Positions 8,657 through 17,256 of a stretch of DNA of 26,245 bases are shown here, one piece after another; the stretch's first letter is position 1; each line of letters starts with the position of its first letter. The stretch spans positions 1 through 26,245 of the forward strand of contig JAJPKI010000336.1 of assembly GCA_021323835.1 (NCBI GenBank), given 5' to 3'. The notes under the pieces were generated by a model. The model worked only from the letters and a program-made list of their open reading frames with translations, did not search any database and was not told the origin of the DNA. The stretch comes from Verrucomicrobiota bacterium (lineage in GTDB: Bacteria; Verrucomicrobiota; Verrucomicrobiia; Limisphaerales; UBA11358). Both the position numbers and the translations under genes were made by a program.

Positions 8657-8988
8657 TACATCGCTTCTTCAATTTTGGCGGCGAGAATGAAATCGCTTTC
8701 GGTCAGGCCATCGGCTTTATGCGTAAAAATTTTTACGCCGACTTTGCCGTAAGTGAGAAAAATATCCGGATGATGACCTTGGCCTTCGGCGATTTCACCG
8801 ATGCGATTAGTGAATTGCAGCGCCTGCTTGAAATCTTCAAAGGAAAATTCTTTTTCCAAATGATGACCGTCAATCACGAGCCAGCCGTTTCCCAATTGCT
8901 TGTGCAATTCTTCGAGCGCGCGGCCTTCCAGCTTCGGCGTGCCGCCGTCGCAAGCCGTGCATTTTTTTTGCGCGAGCGCCGTTTTCAT
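8656..8988 (-). CDS. Pterin-4a-carbinolamine dehydratase
   Basis: The ATG at 8988 gives 110 residues, the normal size for this family; it overlaps the stop of the preceding peptide gene as ATGA. An N-terminal C-x2-C-x-GG segment (CTACDGGTP) is followed by W-L-V-I, F-x-F-x-D-F-K-A-L-x-F, the conserved E-x-Q-G-H-H-P-D and V-x-I-x-T-H of the PCD/DCoH fold. The family dehydrates 4a-hydroxytetrahydropterin, usually for aromatic amino acid hydroxylases; no hydroxylase gene is present here. In this operon it lies between a stress-type membrane peptide and a repair polymerase, so it may serve another pterin-related or structural role (inference). Confidence 0.88.
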   Translation of the reverse strand: MKTALAQKKCTACDGGTPKLEGRALEELHKQLGNGWLVIDGHHLEKEFSFEDFKQALQFTNRIGEIAEGQGHHPDIFLTYGKVGVKIFTHKADGLTESDFILAAKIEEAM

Positions 8989-9143
8989 AATTTTCCAAGC
9001 AATAAAAGTATCAATAAAATCACGACAACAAGGCCAAGTCCGCCGCTTGGATAATATCCCCAACCGCTGCTATAAGGCCACGTCGGTAACGCGCCGACAA
9101 GCAAAACGATAAGTAAAATCAATATGATAGTTCCTACTGGCAT
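8985..9143 (-). CDS. DUF3309 family small membrane protein
   Basis: This short frame encodes 52 residues. It begins MPVGTIILILLIVLLVGALP, continues with TWPYSSGWGYYPSGG and closes with a second hydrophobic stretch (LGLVVVILLILLLLGKL). This hydrophobic - TWPYS-x-x-W-GY-x-PSGG - hydrophobic architecture is characteristic of DUF3309, a family of tiny inner-membrane proteins of unknown function. A purine-rich stretch (GAAAGGGAAAA) precedes the ATG at 9143. Its TGA overlaps the ATG of the dehydratase gene by 4 nt (ATGA), and the gene before it ends 12 nt upstream. Confidence 0.8.
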   Translation of the reverse strand: MPVGTIILILLIVLLVGALPTWPYSSGWGYYPSGGLGLVVVILLILLLLGKL

Positions 9144-9155
9144 AATTTTCCCTTT

Positions 9156-9401
9156 CTATTTTTTATTTTTATGACGGCGATGACCGCCAATTTTTCCGCC
9201 TTTGCGCGCCGGCGCTTTGTTCATTTTTTTGCCGCGACCGGAGCCGCTCTTTTTTCCGCCGCCAGTCATTTTGTTGACTGTCGCCCATGCGCGACGTTTT
9301 GCTTCGCCGGAACTTGTGCCGCGCTTTTTGTAGCCTTGAGCGATGTGTTCGGCCTGGCGCTTTTGTTTGCCGGAATAACTCGATTTGCTCCCTCGTGGCA
9401 T
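9156..9401 (-). CDS. Small basic 'plasmid stabilization protein'-like protein
   Basis: The ATG at 9401 gives 81 residues starting MPRGSKSSYSGKQKRQAEHI. The frame is open 46 codons further upstream, but that part is unlike the family. The GYKKRG...EAKRRAWATVNK core followed by GGGKKSGSGRG and a Lys/Arg/Gly-rich tail is typical of small proteins often annotated as plasmid stabilization protein without strong experimental support. They commonly occur near LigD/Ku and stress genes in soil bacteria (recalled, not checked). It is the first gene of the operon running into DUF3309, dehydratase and primase-polymerase, and may bind nucleic acid (inference from charge). Confidence 0.7.
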   Translation of the reverse strand: MPRGSKSSYSGKQKRQAEHIAQGYKKRGTSSGEAKRRAWATVNKMTGGGKKSGSGRGKKMNKAPARKGGKIGGHRRHKNKK

Positions 9402-9580
9402 AAATCCCAAAAGCGCAGAAGTTGTGCCAGCAATTTCCGCAACAAAATCGGCTGCCATAAATGCAGAATGCAATTTGCCGTGGCCGTGACCGTGCAAATG
9501 GAAATTGTTAAGGGTTAAATGACTGGATTGTTGAATCATTCATTCGCGGCATGAATTCAGCTTAAAGATTTTGGGACAAA

Positions 9581-11254
9581 ATGATTTTCAAGACCAAACA
9601 CTTGCCGCGCTATCGGGACATCGGCCGGCTTTTCTGGCGGCATGGTCGCGCAGAGGTTTTTCGGCACTTTGGCGACTTTTCAAATTTGCGCGACCACGAC
9701 GATGCGCCGTTGAACGACAAAGACCCGACGCCGGAAGAATTTGTCGCTGATTTGGAAAAAATGGGGCCGACATTTATCAAACTCGGCCAAATTCTTTCCA
9801 GCCGCTCCGATTTGTTTCCCGAACCGTATTTGCGCGCGCTTTCAAAATTGCAGGACAAATGCGAGCCGTTTCCATTCGAGCAAGTGGAAGAAATTGTTCA
9901 GCACGAACTTGGCGTGCGTCTTTCAAAAGCATTTCTGGAATTCGACGAAAAGCCGCTCGCCGCCGCGTCGCTCGGCCAGGTGCATCGCGCGATTTTGCGC
10001 GACGGACGAAAAGTCGCCGTCAAAGTCCAGCGTCCGCATATCCGCAAACAAATCGCCGAAGATTTGGAAGTGCTCGACGAAATTGCGACGTTCGCCGAAG
10101 CGCACACGCAAATCGGGCGCGAACATCATTTGCGCGAAGTGCTCGACCAATTTCGAAAATCGCTTGTGCAGGAACTGGATTACAAACGCGAAGCCGACCA
10201 TTTGACGATTGTCGGCGAAAATCTTCGCGAATTTCCACACATCCGCGTCGTGCAGCCGATTCCTGATTATGTCGCACGCGGCGTTTTGACGATGACTTAT
10301 CTCGACGGCTGCAAAATTACTGAAATCAATCCCGTCGTGCGCCTCGATTTTAATGGCGGCGCGTTGGCGGACGAATTGTTCAAGGCGTATCTGAAACAAA
10401 TTCTCGTGGACGGAATTTTTCACGCCGACCCGCATCCGGGAAATATTTTCATCACCGACGATTTAAAAATCGGCCTGCTTGATTTGGGAATGATTGGACG
10501 CCTGACGCCCGGAATGCAGGAAACACTTTTGAAATTGCTGCTTGCCGTCAGCGAAGGCCGCGCGGAAGACAGCGCGGACATCGCCATTCGCATCAGCGAA
10601 ACCTCTGACAATTTTGACGAATTGGTTTTCCGCCGCCACATCGGCGATTTGGTTTCGCGGATGCACGACAACACGCTCGCGCAAATGGACGTCGGTCGCG
10701 CGTTGCTCGAAGTCGGCCGCGCCGCAGGCGAAACGGGATTGTTCGTCTCCAGCGAATTGACGATGTTAAGCAAAACGTTGCTGCAACTTTATGAAATTGG
10801 CCGCGTGCTTGAACCCGAATTCAATCCCAACGAAGCCGTGCGCCGCCACGTCACGGGCATTTTGAAGCAGCGGCTCAAAAAAGATTTTACGCCGGGAAAT
10901 TTGTTCACGACGATTTTGGACGTGAAAGAATTCACGCAGCAATTGCCATCGCGCGTGATGAAAATTCTCGACGTTGCAGCCAAAGGACAAATTGAATTAA
11001 AAATGCGCACGGAAGACACATTGCGCGTGCTCGATGGATTTCAGAAAGTGGCCAACCGCGTCGCGGCGGGCGTTGTTCTCGCCGCGCTGATTGTCGGCGC
11101 CGCGCTGTTGATGCAAGTGCACACGACCTTTACCATTTTTGGTTATCCGGGATTTGCGATGTTGTGTTTTATTTTCGCGGCAGCGGGCGGACTGTGGCTG
11201 CTGTTCGACATTTTGTGGCGCGACATCAAAGGGCCGAAGAAACCAAGGATGTAA
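9581..11254 (+). CDS. UbiB/ABC1/AarF family atypical kinase, membrane anchored
   Basis: This 557-residue protein has the hallmark UbiB features in order: K-L-G-Q at 67-70 in the N-terminal KxGQ extension, the Ala-rich nucleotide loop AAAS at 127-130 replacing the P-loop, VAVKVQ with K148, E-L-D near 198-200, the catalytic-loop-like HADPHPGN at 281-288 and DLG at 301-303 replacing DFG. Two transmembrane helices close the protein (about 487-507 and 515-545). The family supports ubiquinone or other isoprenoid-lipid metabolism through an ATPase activity. No ubiquinone biosynthesis gene is adjacent, so the exact lipid partner is unknown. It converges on the PQQ-propeller gene, with 21 nt between stop codons. 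Confidence 0.92.
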   Translation: MIFKTKHLPRYRDIGRLFWRHGRAEVFRHFGDFSNLRDHDDAPLNDKDPTPEEFVADLEKMGPTFIKLGQILSSRSDLFPEPYLRALSKLQDKCEPFPFEQVEEIVQHELGVRLSKAFLEFDEKPLAAASLGQVHRAILRDGRKVAVKVQRPHIRKQIAEDLEVLDEIATFAEAHTQIGREHHLREVLDQFRKSLVQELDYKREADHLTIVGENLREFPHIRVVQPIPDYVARGVLTMTYLDGCKITEINPVVRLDFNGGALADELFKAYLKQILVDGIFHADPHPGNIFITDDLKIGLLDLGMIGRLTPGMQETLLKLLLAVSEGRAEDSADIAIRISETSDNFDELVFRRHIGDLVSRMHDNTLAQMDVGRALLEVGRAAGETGLFVSSELTMLSKTLLQLYEIGRVLEPEFNPNEAVRRHVTGILKQRLKKDFTPGNLFTTILDVKEFTQQLPSRVMKILDVAAKGQIELKMRTEDTLRVLDGFQKVANRVAAGVVLAALIVGAALLMQVHTTFTIFGYPGFAMLCFIFAAAGGLWLLFDILWRDIKGPKKPRM

Positions 11255-11275
11255 AATAAAACGCACTGCGAAAAT

Positions 11276-13411
11276 TCACAGCGTAAAATAGTGCAGCACT
11301 TCGACTTCTTTTTTGAAAATGATGCGGATGAAGCTGCCGTCGCATTGAATGTCCATCGCCGCGCGCGGTTCCTCGTATTGCCACAAAATCCGGCCATCGG
11401 CGGGGCTTAACCGGATGATGCGCGTGAGCGGTGATTTTTGCAATCCGGCCATGGCGTCGCTCATTTGCTCGTCCTCGTCGCCGGGGTCAAACGTTTGCAC
11501 GGCGTAAATAAATTTGCCGGACACGTAAGTCACAAAGCCGGTCGGCTTGACCTGCCATAAGATTTTTCCGCTCGCCGGGTCCATTTTCATAAACACGGCT
11601 TCGGTGGATTTGTTCACGTCAATTTGCCGCGAGTATTTGATGTCGTCAGGATTTCCCGTGGTCGTGTTGACATACAAATTGCCTTTGTCGTCGAAAAATA
11701 TTCCCACGATGCCGACGCTCGGGATGCGCCAGCGCGCATTGCCGGTCGTCACGTCAAACGCGCTCAACACCGCCGCGTCGAAAATGTAAAGCGTGCCGTC
11801 GCGCTCCACGCACGGGCCGTCGCCGTAACGTGATGCCTCGCCCGAAAATGAATTGGCGCCGGCGGAAATGGCGTAGGTCAAATCCGCCTGCCACAATTTT
11901 TTGTTCGATTTGTCGAAGACGACAATGGCTTTTCCCGCCGCGAGAACATTTACCGTTTTGAGCGCAAACAATTGCGGCGGCCCGACGACTTCGTTGCTCC
12001 AAATTTCATCCGGCGAACCGGCTTTGCGGATTGTAACGAGATACGTGCTTAAATCTTCGATGACTTTGTCGCCGCCAGTAGTGCGCTGCATTTCATTCAA
12101 CTGCTCGTTGACAGCGGCGGCTTCGTTCGCGCCATTCACATTTTCGAGCGCGGCATTTCCAGTTGACGCCTTCATCGCATCGCGCTGGACAAAATTCGCC
12201 TGTTTCAATTGCACGGAAAATTCTTCGTAACTGTCGCCGTCGGGAAGGAGCGTAAAATTTTGCGCGGATTTCTGTTGCGTGAAATTTTTCGGCGCGGGAT
12301 GTCCGTTGTCGTTCAATTCCTTTTCAATGCGCTGCTCGTAAAGATTGTTGGCGGCGACGGCGGGCAACGCGATGCGGCCTTGCGGCGTCAGGTTTTGCGC
12401 CTGTTGCTGCAAACGATTTGGATTTTGCTGCGACGCATTTGCGCCGCGCGATTGATTTGTGGGATTTTGCGACAACGCCGTCGCGGGCAAATCGGCAAAT
12501 TGATTTGTCGTCGCGGTGGCCGTCGTCAAATCCACGTGAACGACAATGGACGAGCCGTCGTCAGCGCGTTGAAGTGCGACCAATTCATTTCCGCGCACCG
12601 TCAAATCGCCCGCGGGCGCGGAAATTTTTTGCGACGCATTTCCGGAATTCCAATCGTAGCGCGTCCAGTCATCCTCATTCGCCACCCAAACATTTTGTCC
12701 GGCGACGTGCAGCGACAGTTGCTCTTCCATGCCGATGCGCGCATGTTTTTCGCGCAACGCGGGCAATTCCGTGCGCGAATATTCGCTGCGGCCGTATTTG
12801 GCTTCGTAATCCGCCTGCGCCGCGTCCTCGCGTTTGATTTCGTCCGCGACCATTTGCGGCGTGACCAGCGGCTGCGACCAGATTTGCTTTTTCGATTTCA
12901 TATCCCAGCGCGCGAGCGTGCCGCCGTGCAGAAAAATAATTTGGTCGCTGTTGATGAACGAGCCGCCGGAATGTGAAATCTCATCGAAGCGCGTGGAAAA
13001 ATAAACGTGCGGCACAGACGCAAACCACGCATACCAAATCCATCCGCCAATTCCCAAAACGGCAATCGTCGCCGTCACCCAAAAAAGCAGTGCCATCTTG
13101 CGCCAGAATTTTTTTTCTGCGGCAAAAATTTCATCGGTGTTTCGCCGTCGCGGAATTTGCGAGCCGGGAATTGCCGGCGCAACCGGCGGCGTTGCGGGCG
13201 CGGCGTGAGAAATTTTTAATCGTGACGTTTGCGGCGCTTCCACCAGCGCGATTTGCGCGACGGGAATTTCGTTGCCCAATTCGCGCTGAATCAATTCGTT
13301 GACGAATTGCGAATAGTCCTGCCGGCAATTCGGGCAGACGAATTGCACCAGCGGCATTCCGGGCGCGACGTCCACCTCAAATTTCGCGCCACATGGACAT
13401 TGAAATTTCAT
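11276..13411 (-). CDS. Zinc-ribbon, single-TM protein with PQQ-like beta-propeller
   Basis: This 711-residue protein begins with a small zinc-ribbon pattern, C5-x-C7 and C26-x2-C29. A Pro/Ala linker and one transmembrane helix (about 106-130, LLFWVTATIAVLGIGGWIWYAW) follow. The rest is an extracytoplasmic beta-propeller of PQQ/WD40-like repeats, recognised by recurring G-x-x-L-W-x-x-D-L/A-x-x-G-x-I-L-W-Q strands (for example GKILWQVKPTG and GRILWQYEEP), with a long Gln/Asn-rich insertion around 300-350. No PQQ-dependent dehydrogenase catalytic residues are recognisable, so it is probably a scaffold or sensor. The start codon overlaps the stop of the upstream prepilin-like gene (TGATG), which suggests translational coupling. 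Confidence 0.75.
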   Translation of the reverse strand: MKFQCPCGAKFEVDVAPGMPLVQFVCPNCRQDYSQFVNELIQRELGNEIPVAQIALVEAPQTSRLKISHAAPATPPVAPAIPGSQIPRRRNTDEIFAAEKKFWRKMALLFWVTATIAVLGIGGWIWYAWFASVPHVYFSTRFDEISHSGGSFINSDQIIFLHGGTLARWDMKSKKQIWSQPLVTPQMVADEIKREDAAQADYEAKYGRSEYSRTELPALREKHARIGMEEQLSLHVAGQNVWVANEDDWTRYDWNSGNASQKISAPAGDLTVRGNELVALQRADDGSSIVVHVDLTTATATTNQFADLPATALSQNPTNQSRGANASQQNPNRLQQQAQNLTPQGRIALPAVAANNLYEQRIEKELNDNGHPAPKNFTQQKSAQNFTLLPDGDSYEEFSVQLKQANFVQRDAMKASTGNAALENVNGANEAAAVNEQLNEMQRTTGGDKVIEDLSTYLVTIRKAGSPDEIWSNEVVGPPQLFALKTVNVLAAGKAIVVFDKSNKKLWQADLTYAISAGANSFSGEASRYGDGPCVERDGTLYIFDAAVLSAFDVTTGNARWRIPSVGIVGIFFDDKGNLYVNTTTGNPDDIKYSRQIDVNKSTEAVFMKMDPASGKILWQVKPTGFVTYVSGKFIYAVQTFDPGDEDEQMSDAMAGLQKSPLTRIIRLSPADGRILWQYEEPRAAMDIQCDGSFIRIIFKKEVEVLHYFTL

Positions 13412-14013
13412 CAGGGCTTGGGATTCAATAGCACGACGCCGTTGGAAAACAACAGCGAAAATTCCGCCAGCGGTTTCGATGATTGCACGCTGCCGTCGGT
13501 GAAAAGGAAATTGCCGCCGAATTTATGATGATTGTTGCCGGGCGATTTTCCGTTCAACGAAAAAACCTGCTCGCCGACACTTTTCGGCGCCGTGTTGATT
13601 TGCCGGTCGGACAGCAAAACGGCCAATGCCGAATTGGTGTCGCGCCCCATGTAATACGCGTAACTGATTTTGTATTTGTGCAAGTCGGCCTGAAATGGAA
13701 TTTGCGAATCGCGTCCGCCCGGACAAATGAAAATAGAAGTGTCCGCGGAATATTTCGGCACGAGCAAACTTAAAACGTCCTCAGAAGTTTGCGCGTTGGT
13801 CGTGGCAGGAAATTTTCCGAAATCATTCGCATAAATCTGCAGCGCCAAAAATGTTTTCTGAAGATTGTCCGCGCACAATTGCTTTTGCGTTCGCTGATGA
13901 CTCGCCGAGCCAAATCCATAAAGCATCGCCGAAAGAATGCAAATAATGGCGATGGTGATAAGCAATTCCAGGAGCGAAAACGCGCGCAAATAGTTTCGTC
14001 GAAATACAATCAC
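13411..14013 (-). CDS. Prepilin-like protein (pseudopilin-type leader, H-x9-DG)
   Basis: This 200-residue protein starts with a basic leader, then A11 followed by FSLLELLITIAIICILSAML. That is a prepilin peptidase site with Ala instead of the usual Gly before Phe, and Glu at mature position 5. The C-terminal half contains H-x9-DG (HKFGGNFLFTDGS), linking it to the same family as the gene at 4614-5588, though it is shorter. A C-x-G-G motif (ICPGGRD) lies mid-protein. It is the first gene of a two-gene unit with the zinc-ribbon/PQQ-propeller protein, whose ATG overlaps its stop codon. Divergent from guaA across 91 bp. Confidence 0.82.
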   Translation of the reverse strand: MIVFRRNYLRAFSLLELLITIAIICILSAMLYGFGSASHQRTQKQLCADNLQKTFLALQIYANDFGKFPATTNAQTSEDVLSLLVPKYSADTSIFICPGGRDSQIPFQADLHKYKISYAYYMGRDTNSALAVLLSDRQINTAPKSVGEQVFSLNGKSPGNNHHKFGGNFLFTDGSVQSSKPLAEFSLLFSNGVVLLNPKP

Positions 14014-14104
14014 AGTTGACTTTTAGCCCAATCCGCAGGGCACGGCAATTTGGAACTTGTAAAATTTTCTCGAAAAAAAATTACCGTCCGGCGAAACTCA
14101 CGCG

Positions 14105-15646
14105 GTGCTGGAACAAATCATCATTCTCGATTTCGGGTCGCAATACACGCAAGTCATCGCGCGCCGCGTGCGCGAGTGCAATGTCTATTCGCAAATCCTG
14201 CGTTACGACACGCCCGCGACGGAAATTGCGCGGCTCAAGCCGAGTGGAATCATTTTGTCCGGCGGGCCTTCGAGCGTTTACACCAAAGGCGCGCCGCTGC
14301 CGGATAAAAATATTTTCAATCTTGGCGTGCCGATTTTGGGAATTTGTTTCGGCGTGCAATTACTCGCGCAATTTCTCGGCGGCAAAGTCGAGAAAGGCCT
14401 CAAGCGCGAATACGGTAAAGGCACGTTGCGCGTGACCGACAGCTATTGTCCGCTGTTCGCGAATTTGCCGGAGACACTGCAAGTCTGGAATTCGCACGGC
14501 GACAAGCTCACCAAATTGCCGCGCGATTTCAAATCGGTTGCCGTCACGGAAAATTCCGAATTCGCCGCCATCGAAAATCGCGAGCGGAAGTTTTTCGGGC
14601 TGCAATTTCATCCGGAGGTCGCGCACACGCCGCGCGGGAAGGAAATCATCGTCAATTTTGTTCAGAACATTTGCGGCTGCGGTAAAAGCTGGACGATGCG
14701 CAATTACATCGAACAGGCCGTGGACGAAATCCGCGCGCAAGTCGGAAGTGAACGCGTGATTCTCGGCTTGAGCGGCGGCGTGGATTCGAGCGTGGCGGCG
14801 GCGCTCTTGCACAAAGCGATTGGCGACCAGCTCACCTGCATTTTCGTCAACAACGGATTGCTTCGCGCGCGGGAGGCGGAAGTCGTCCAAGAGGTTTTTG
14901 GGAAGCATTTCAAACTCAAATTGCAATACGAAGACGCGTCGAAATTATTTTTGAAAGGGCTCAAAGGCATCACCGACCCCGAACGCAAACGCAAAATCAT
15001 CGGCAAGACGTTCATCGAAGTTTTTCAAGCGGCAACGAAACGCGCGGGCAAAGCAAAATTTCTTGCGCAAGGAACGTTGTATCCCGACGTGATTGAATCC
15101 GTGCCGATTGCCGGAAATCCGGCGGCTCTCATAAAATCGCATCACAATGTCGGCGGCTTGCCGAAGAAGATGAAATTTGAATTGGTTGAGCCGTTGAAAT
15201 GCTTGTTCAAAGACGAAGTGCGCGAGTTGGGATTGGAACTTGGCTTGCCGCGCGAAATTGTTTTGCGTCAGCCGTTTCCCGGTCCCGGACTCGCCGTAAG
15301 AATTCTCGGCGAAGTTTCGCCATCGCGCTGCGAAATTTTGCGGAATGCGGACGCCATTGTCGTCGAAGAAATGAAATCGAGCGGCTTGTATTACAAAATT
15401 TGGCAGAGTTTCGCAGTGTTGTTGCCGGTGCGCAGCGTCGGCGTGATGGGCGACGAACGCACTTACGATTACACGATTGCGATTCGCGCCGTGGAATCAC
15501 AGGACGGCATGACGGCGGATTGGGTGAAATTGCCCTACGACCTTCTGGAAAAACTCGCGAGCCGCATCATCAACGAAGTCAAAGGCGTGAACCGCTGCGT
15601 TTTCGACATCACGAGCAAGCCGCCGGGAACGATTGAGTGGGAATAA
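14105..15646 (+). CDS. guaA: GMP synthase (glutamine-hydrolysing)
   Basis: This 513-residue protein carries the complete two-domain enzyme that aminates XMP to GMP in purine synthesis. The class I glutamine amidotransferase domain has the nucleophile C81 (GICFGVQLL), H169 and E171 (LQFHPEV). The ATP-pyrophosphatase domain has the P-loop SGGVDSS at 223-229. The C-terminal dimerisation domain ends with the highly conserved VNRCVFDITSKPPGTIEWE. The only upstream start in frame before the conserved IIILDFGSQY is GTG at 14105, with no obvious Shine-Dalgarno. Its TAA abuts the stop codon of the convergent acyltransferase gene. Confidence 0.97.
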   Translation: MLEQIIILDFGSQYTQVIARRVRECNVYSQILRYDTPATEIARLKPSGIILSGGPSSVYTKGAPLPDKNIFNLGVPILGICFGVQLLAQFLGGKVEKGLKREYGKGTLRVTDSYCPLFANLPETLQVWNSHGDKLTKLPRDFKSVAVTENSEFAAIENRERKFFGLQFHPEVAHTPRGKEIIVNFVQNICGCGKSWTMRNYIEQAVDEIRAQVGSERVILGLSGGVDSSVAAALLHKAIGDQLTCIFVNNGLLRAREAEVVQEVFGKHFKLKLQYEDASKLFLKGLKGITDPERKRKIIGKTFIEVFQAATKRAGKAKFLAQGTLYPDVIESVPIAGNPAALIKSHHNVGGLPKKMKFELVEPLKCLFKDEVRELGLELGLPREIVLRQPFPGPGLAVRILGEVSPSRCEILRNADAIVVEEMKSSGLYYKIWQSFAVLLPVRSVGVMGDERTYDYTIAIRAVESQDGMTADWVKLPYDLLEKLASRIINEVKGVNRCVFDITSKPPGTIEWE

Positions 15647-16387
15647 TTACACCGCGGCGTTTTTCAGCTTCAAAACTTCATCGCGCAATTGTTTAGCCAA
15701 TTCTTTGCGGTCGGTTGTCTCACGTTTAAACGGCGCAAATTTTATTGTTGCGCGGACGGCGCGCTTGCTCATCAGGTTCAGCACGTGCGGAAAAAATGCA
15801 TGGTCGCCCCAATAGCAAATTTCATTGCCAGCGTCGCCATCGTCGAGCGCGTATTGAATGTGCGCAACGAAAATCGGATGCGTTTGGCCAATCGCCGGTT
15901 GCAACAACGCAGACTTGAATGGCAAAACGGTTTCGCCACTTGAACTTGTGCCTTCGGGAAATAAAACGACGAGCGCGCCGTCGTCGAGAGCATTTTGAAT
16001 TTCATCATTCGTTTCGCTGACTTGCGTCCGACGTTCGCGGTCAACGAACAGCGTTCCGCCCATTTGCGCGCAGAGTCCAAAGACCGGCCAGTGTTTTACT
16101 TCTTTCTTGGAAACGAAAATCGCGGGCGTGATGGATGCGATGACTAAAATGTCCAAATAACTCAAATGATTTGAAATCAAAAGTCCGCGTGATGGAATTT
16201 GCCCAGCGACTTGCGGTTTGAGTTTAAAAATGTTCAGCGCACGACGTGAGTGACGCTGGAGCCACAGGCCGCGAAGGCAATGGAAATTTTTCTTATGAAA
16301 CGCGCAGCGAAAGAAGAAATCCATAATCGCGACCAGCACGACTTCGGCGAGCAGGAGAAATCTCCAAATGATGCGCAGGATTTTCAC
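15647..16387 (-). CDS. 1-acyl-glycerol-3-phosphate / lyso-ornithine lipid acyltransferase (PlsC/OlsA-like)
   Basis: This 246-residue protein has the PlsC acyltransferase signature: H74-x4-D79 in SNHLSYLDIL and FPEGTSSSG with FPEG at 143-146, behind an N-terminal membrane helix (about 5-26). The size matches the OlsA/PlsC family, which adds a fatty acyl chain to a lyso-lipid. It lies 31 nt downstream of an OlsB-like acyltransferase, the usual arrangement for ornithine lipid synthesis, where OlsB makes lyso-ornithine lipid and OlsA completes it. The sequence alone cannot exclude phosphatidic-acid synthesis as the role. Convergent with guaA, stop codons adjacent. Confidence 0.8.
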   Translation of the reverse strand: MKILRIIWRFLLLAEVVLVAIMDFFFRCAFHKKNFHCLRGLWLQRHSRRALNIFKLKPQVAGQIPSRGLLISNHLSYLDILVIASITPAIFVSKKEVKHWPVFGLCAQMGGTLFVDRERRTQVSETNDEIQNALDDGALVVLFPEGTSSSGETVLPFKSALLQPAIGQTHPIFVAHIQYALDDGDAGNEICYWGDHAFFPHVLNLMSKRAVRATIKFAPFKRETTDRKELAKQLRDEVLKLKNAAV

Positions 16388-16418
16388 GCCCGAATTGGAA
16401 ACGCGATTGTGCCGCCGG

Positions 16419-17177
16419 TCAATTCAGAAAACGCTGGCGCGCAGCCGGCGAAAGCGTTTCCAAATCCAGCATTGTGAGAAAATCAATCGTCTTGAATTTA
16501 TTGTCCAGCGCCGGTGGACCGCAAATTTTTGCCCCCAACGACAAATAGGCGCGAAGTAACTTCGGGATTTCCACGGGTTCGGCGGCTAATTCTCGCAGCG
16601 AGCAATCAAATTCCGCACGCGGTTTTGTTTGCCATTCGAGCGGCACGAGAAATTTCCGGCACAATTCTGAATAGGCCGACGCGCCGACGGCGGCGTCTTG
16701 CGAATTAATAGAGCTGCAACCGAAAAGAAATCGTCCGCCGCGTTCTTGTGCGTAATGGGCGATGCCTTTCCACAAAAGTCCGAGCACAATCAGATTTCTG
16801 TGGCGGCGATGGACGCAGGCACGGCCAAGTTCGACGATTTGGTCGCGCAATGGCTCATAAATTTTAAAGTTAAATTCCTGCGCGGAATAGTAACCGAGAT
16901 TTTTTCCCGCGTTCGCGCCGGTTTGCAAACGATATGTGCCGACAATTTTTTGCGACGGCAAATGTTCGACGATAAGATGGTCGCAAACGGCGTCGAACGG
17001 GTCTTCGTCGCGGCCAATGGCAAAAGATTCTTCGAGACCTTCGTTCAGCTCGACGTTGAAAACTTCAAAGCGCAATTGTTGCGCCGCGCGAATTTCTTCC
17101 GCATTGGAAGCCAGCCGCGCCATGTATTGTTCCGGCGCGCTGACAATTAATGGAATTGGCCTTTCGATAAATTTCAC
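16419..17177 (-). CDS. GNAT-fold acyltransferase, OlsB-like (ornithine-acyl-ACP N-acyltransferase)
   Basis: The frame is 252 residues from a GTG at 17177; an ATG at 17123 (MARLASNAEEI) is an alternative start. The core follows the OlsB/acetyltransferase-5 pattern: EEIRAAQQLRFEVFNVE, a D-x-F-D-x-x-C-D-H-L segment (DEDPFDAVCDHL), VGTYRL, F-x-x-E near the middle, ELGRACVH and the FLFGCSSI stretch, ending near YLSLGAKICGPPA. OlsB transfers a 3-hydroxyacyl group from ACP to the amino group of ornithine. The PlsC/OlsA-like partner follows after 31 nt. Ornithine lipids are phosphorus-free membrane lipids often made under phosphate limitation; no phosphate-response site could be recognised. Confidence 0.8.
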   Translation of the reverse strand: MKFIERPIPLIVSAPEQYMARLASNAEEIRAAQQLRFEVFNVELNEGLEESFAIGRDEDPFDAVCDHLIVEHLPSQKIVGTYRLQTGANAGKNLGYYSAQEFNFKIYEPLRDQIVELGRACVHRRHRNLIVLGLLWKGIAHYAQERGGRFLFGCSSINSQDAAVGASAYSELCRKFLVPLEWQTKPRAEFDCSLRELAAEPVEIPKLLRAYLSLGAKICGPPALDNKFKTIDFLTMLDLETLSPAARQRFLN

Positions 17178-17200
17178 ATGGAGAATTTCGCAAAACCGTG

Positions 17201-17217
17201 TGACAGTTTTGTGTCAA
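17201..17217 (-). promoter_or_regulatory. Candidate -35 box with overlapping dyad upstream of olsB-like gene
   Basis: On the minus strand a consensus TTGACA (17217-17212) lies about 35 nt before the GTG start. It overlaps a small dyad with arms TGACA (17201-17205) and TGTCA (17212-17216). The expected -10 position is a poor match (TTTGCG), so an activator-dependent promoter is possible. Confidence 0.3.
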
Positions 17218-17256
17218 GCGCGTGAAATTTTATTTACATTGCGGCCGCAGAAATAA

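Noticed and set aside
9402..9539. 46-codon N-terminal extension of the basic 'plasmid stabilization'-like gene
   Set aside because: The extension is His-rich and unlike the family, while the ATG at 9401 starts exactly at the expected MPRG.
9569..9588. GGGACAAAATGAT near the ubiB-like start matches the operator motif at 23465-23477
   Set aside because: Only one half-site is present, without the complementary arm, and it straddles the start codon, so chance is likely.
12209..12976. 255-codon open frame on the plus strand opposite the PQQ-propeller gene
   Set aside because: The Arg-rich peptide is a shadow of the GC-biased minus-strand gene, which has clear zinc-ribbon, membrane and propeller features.
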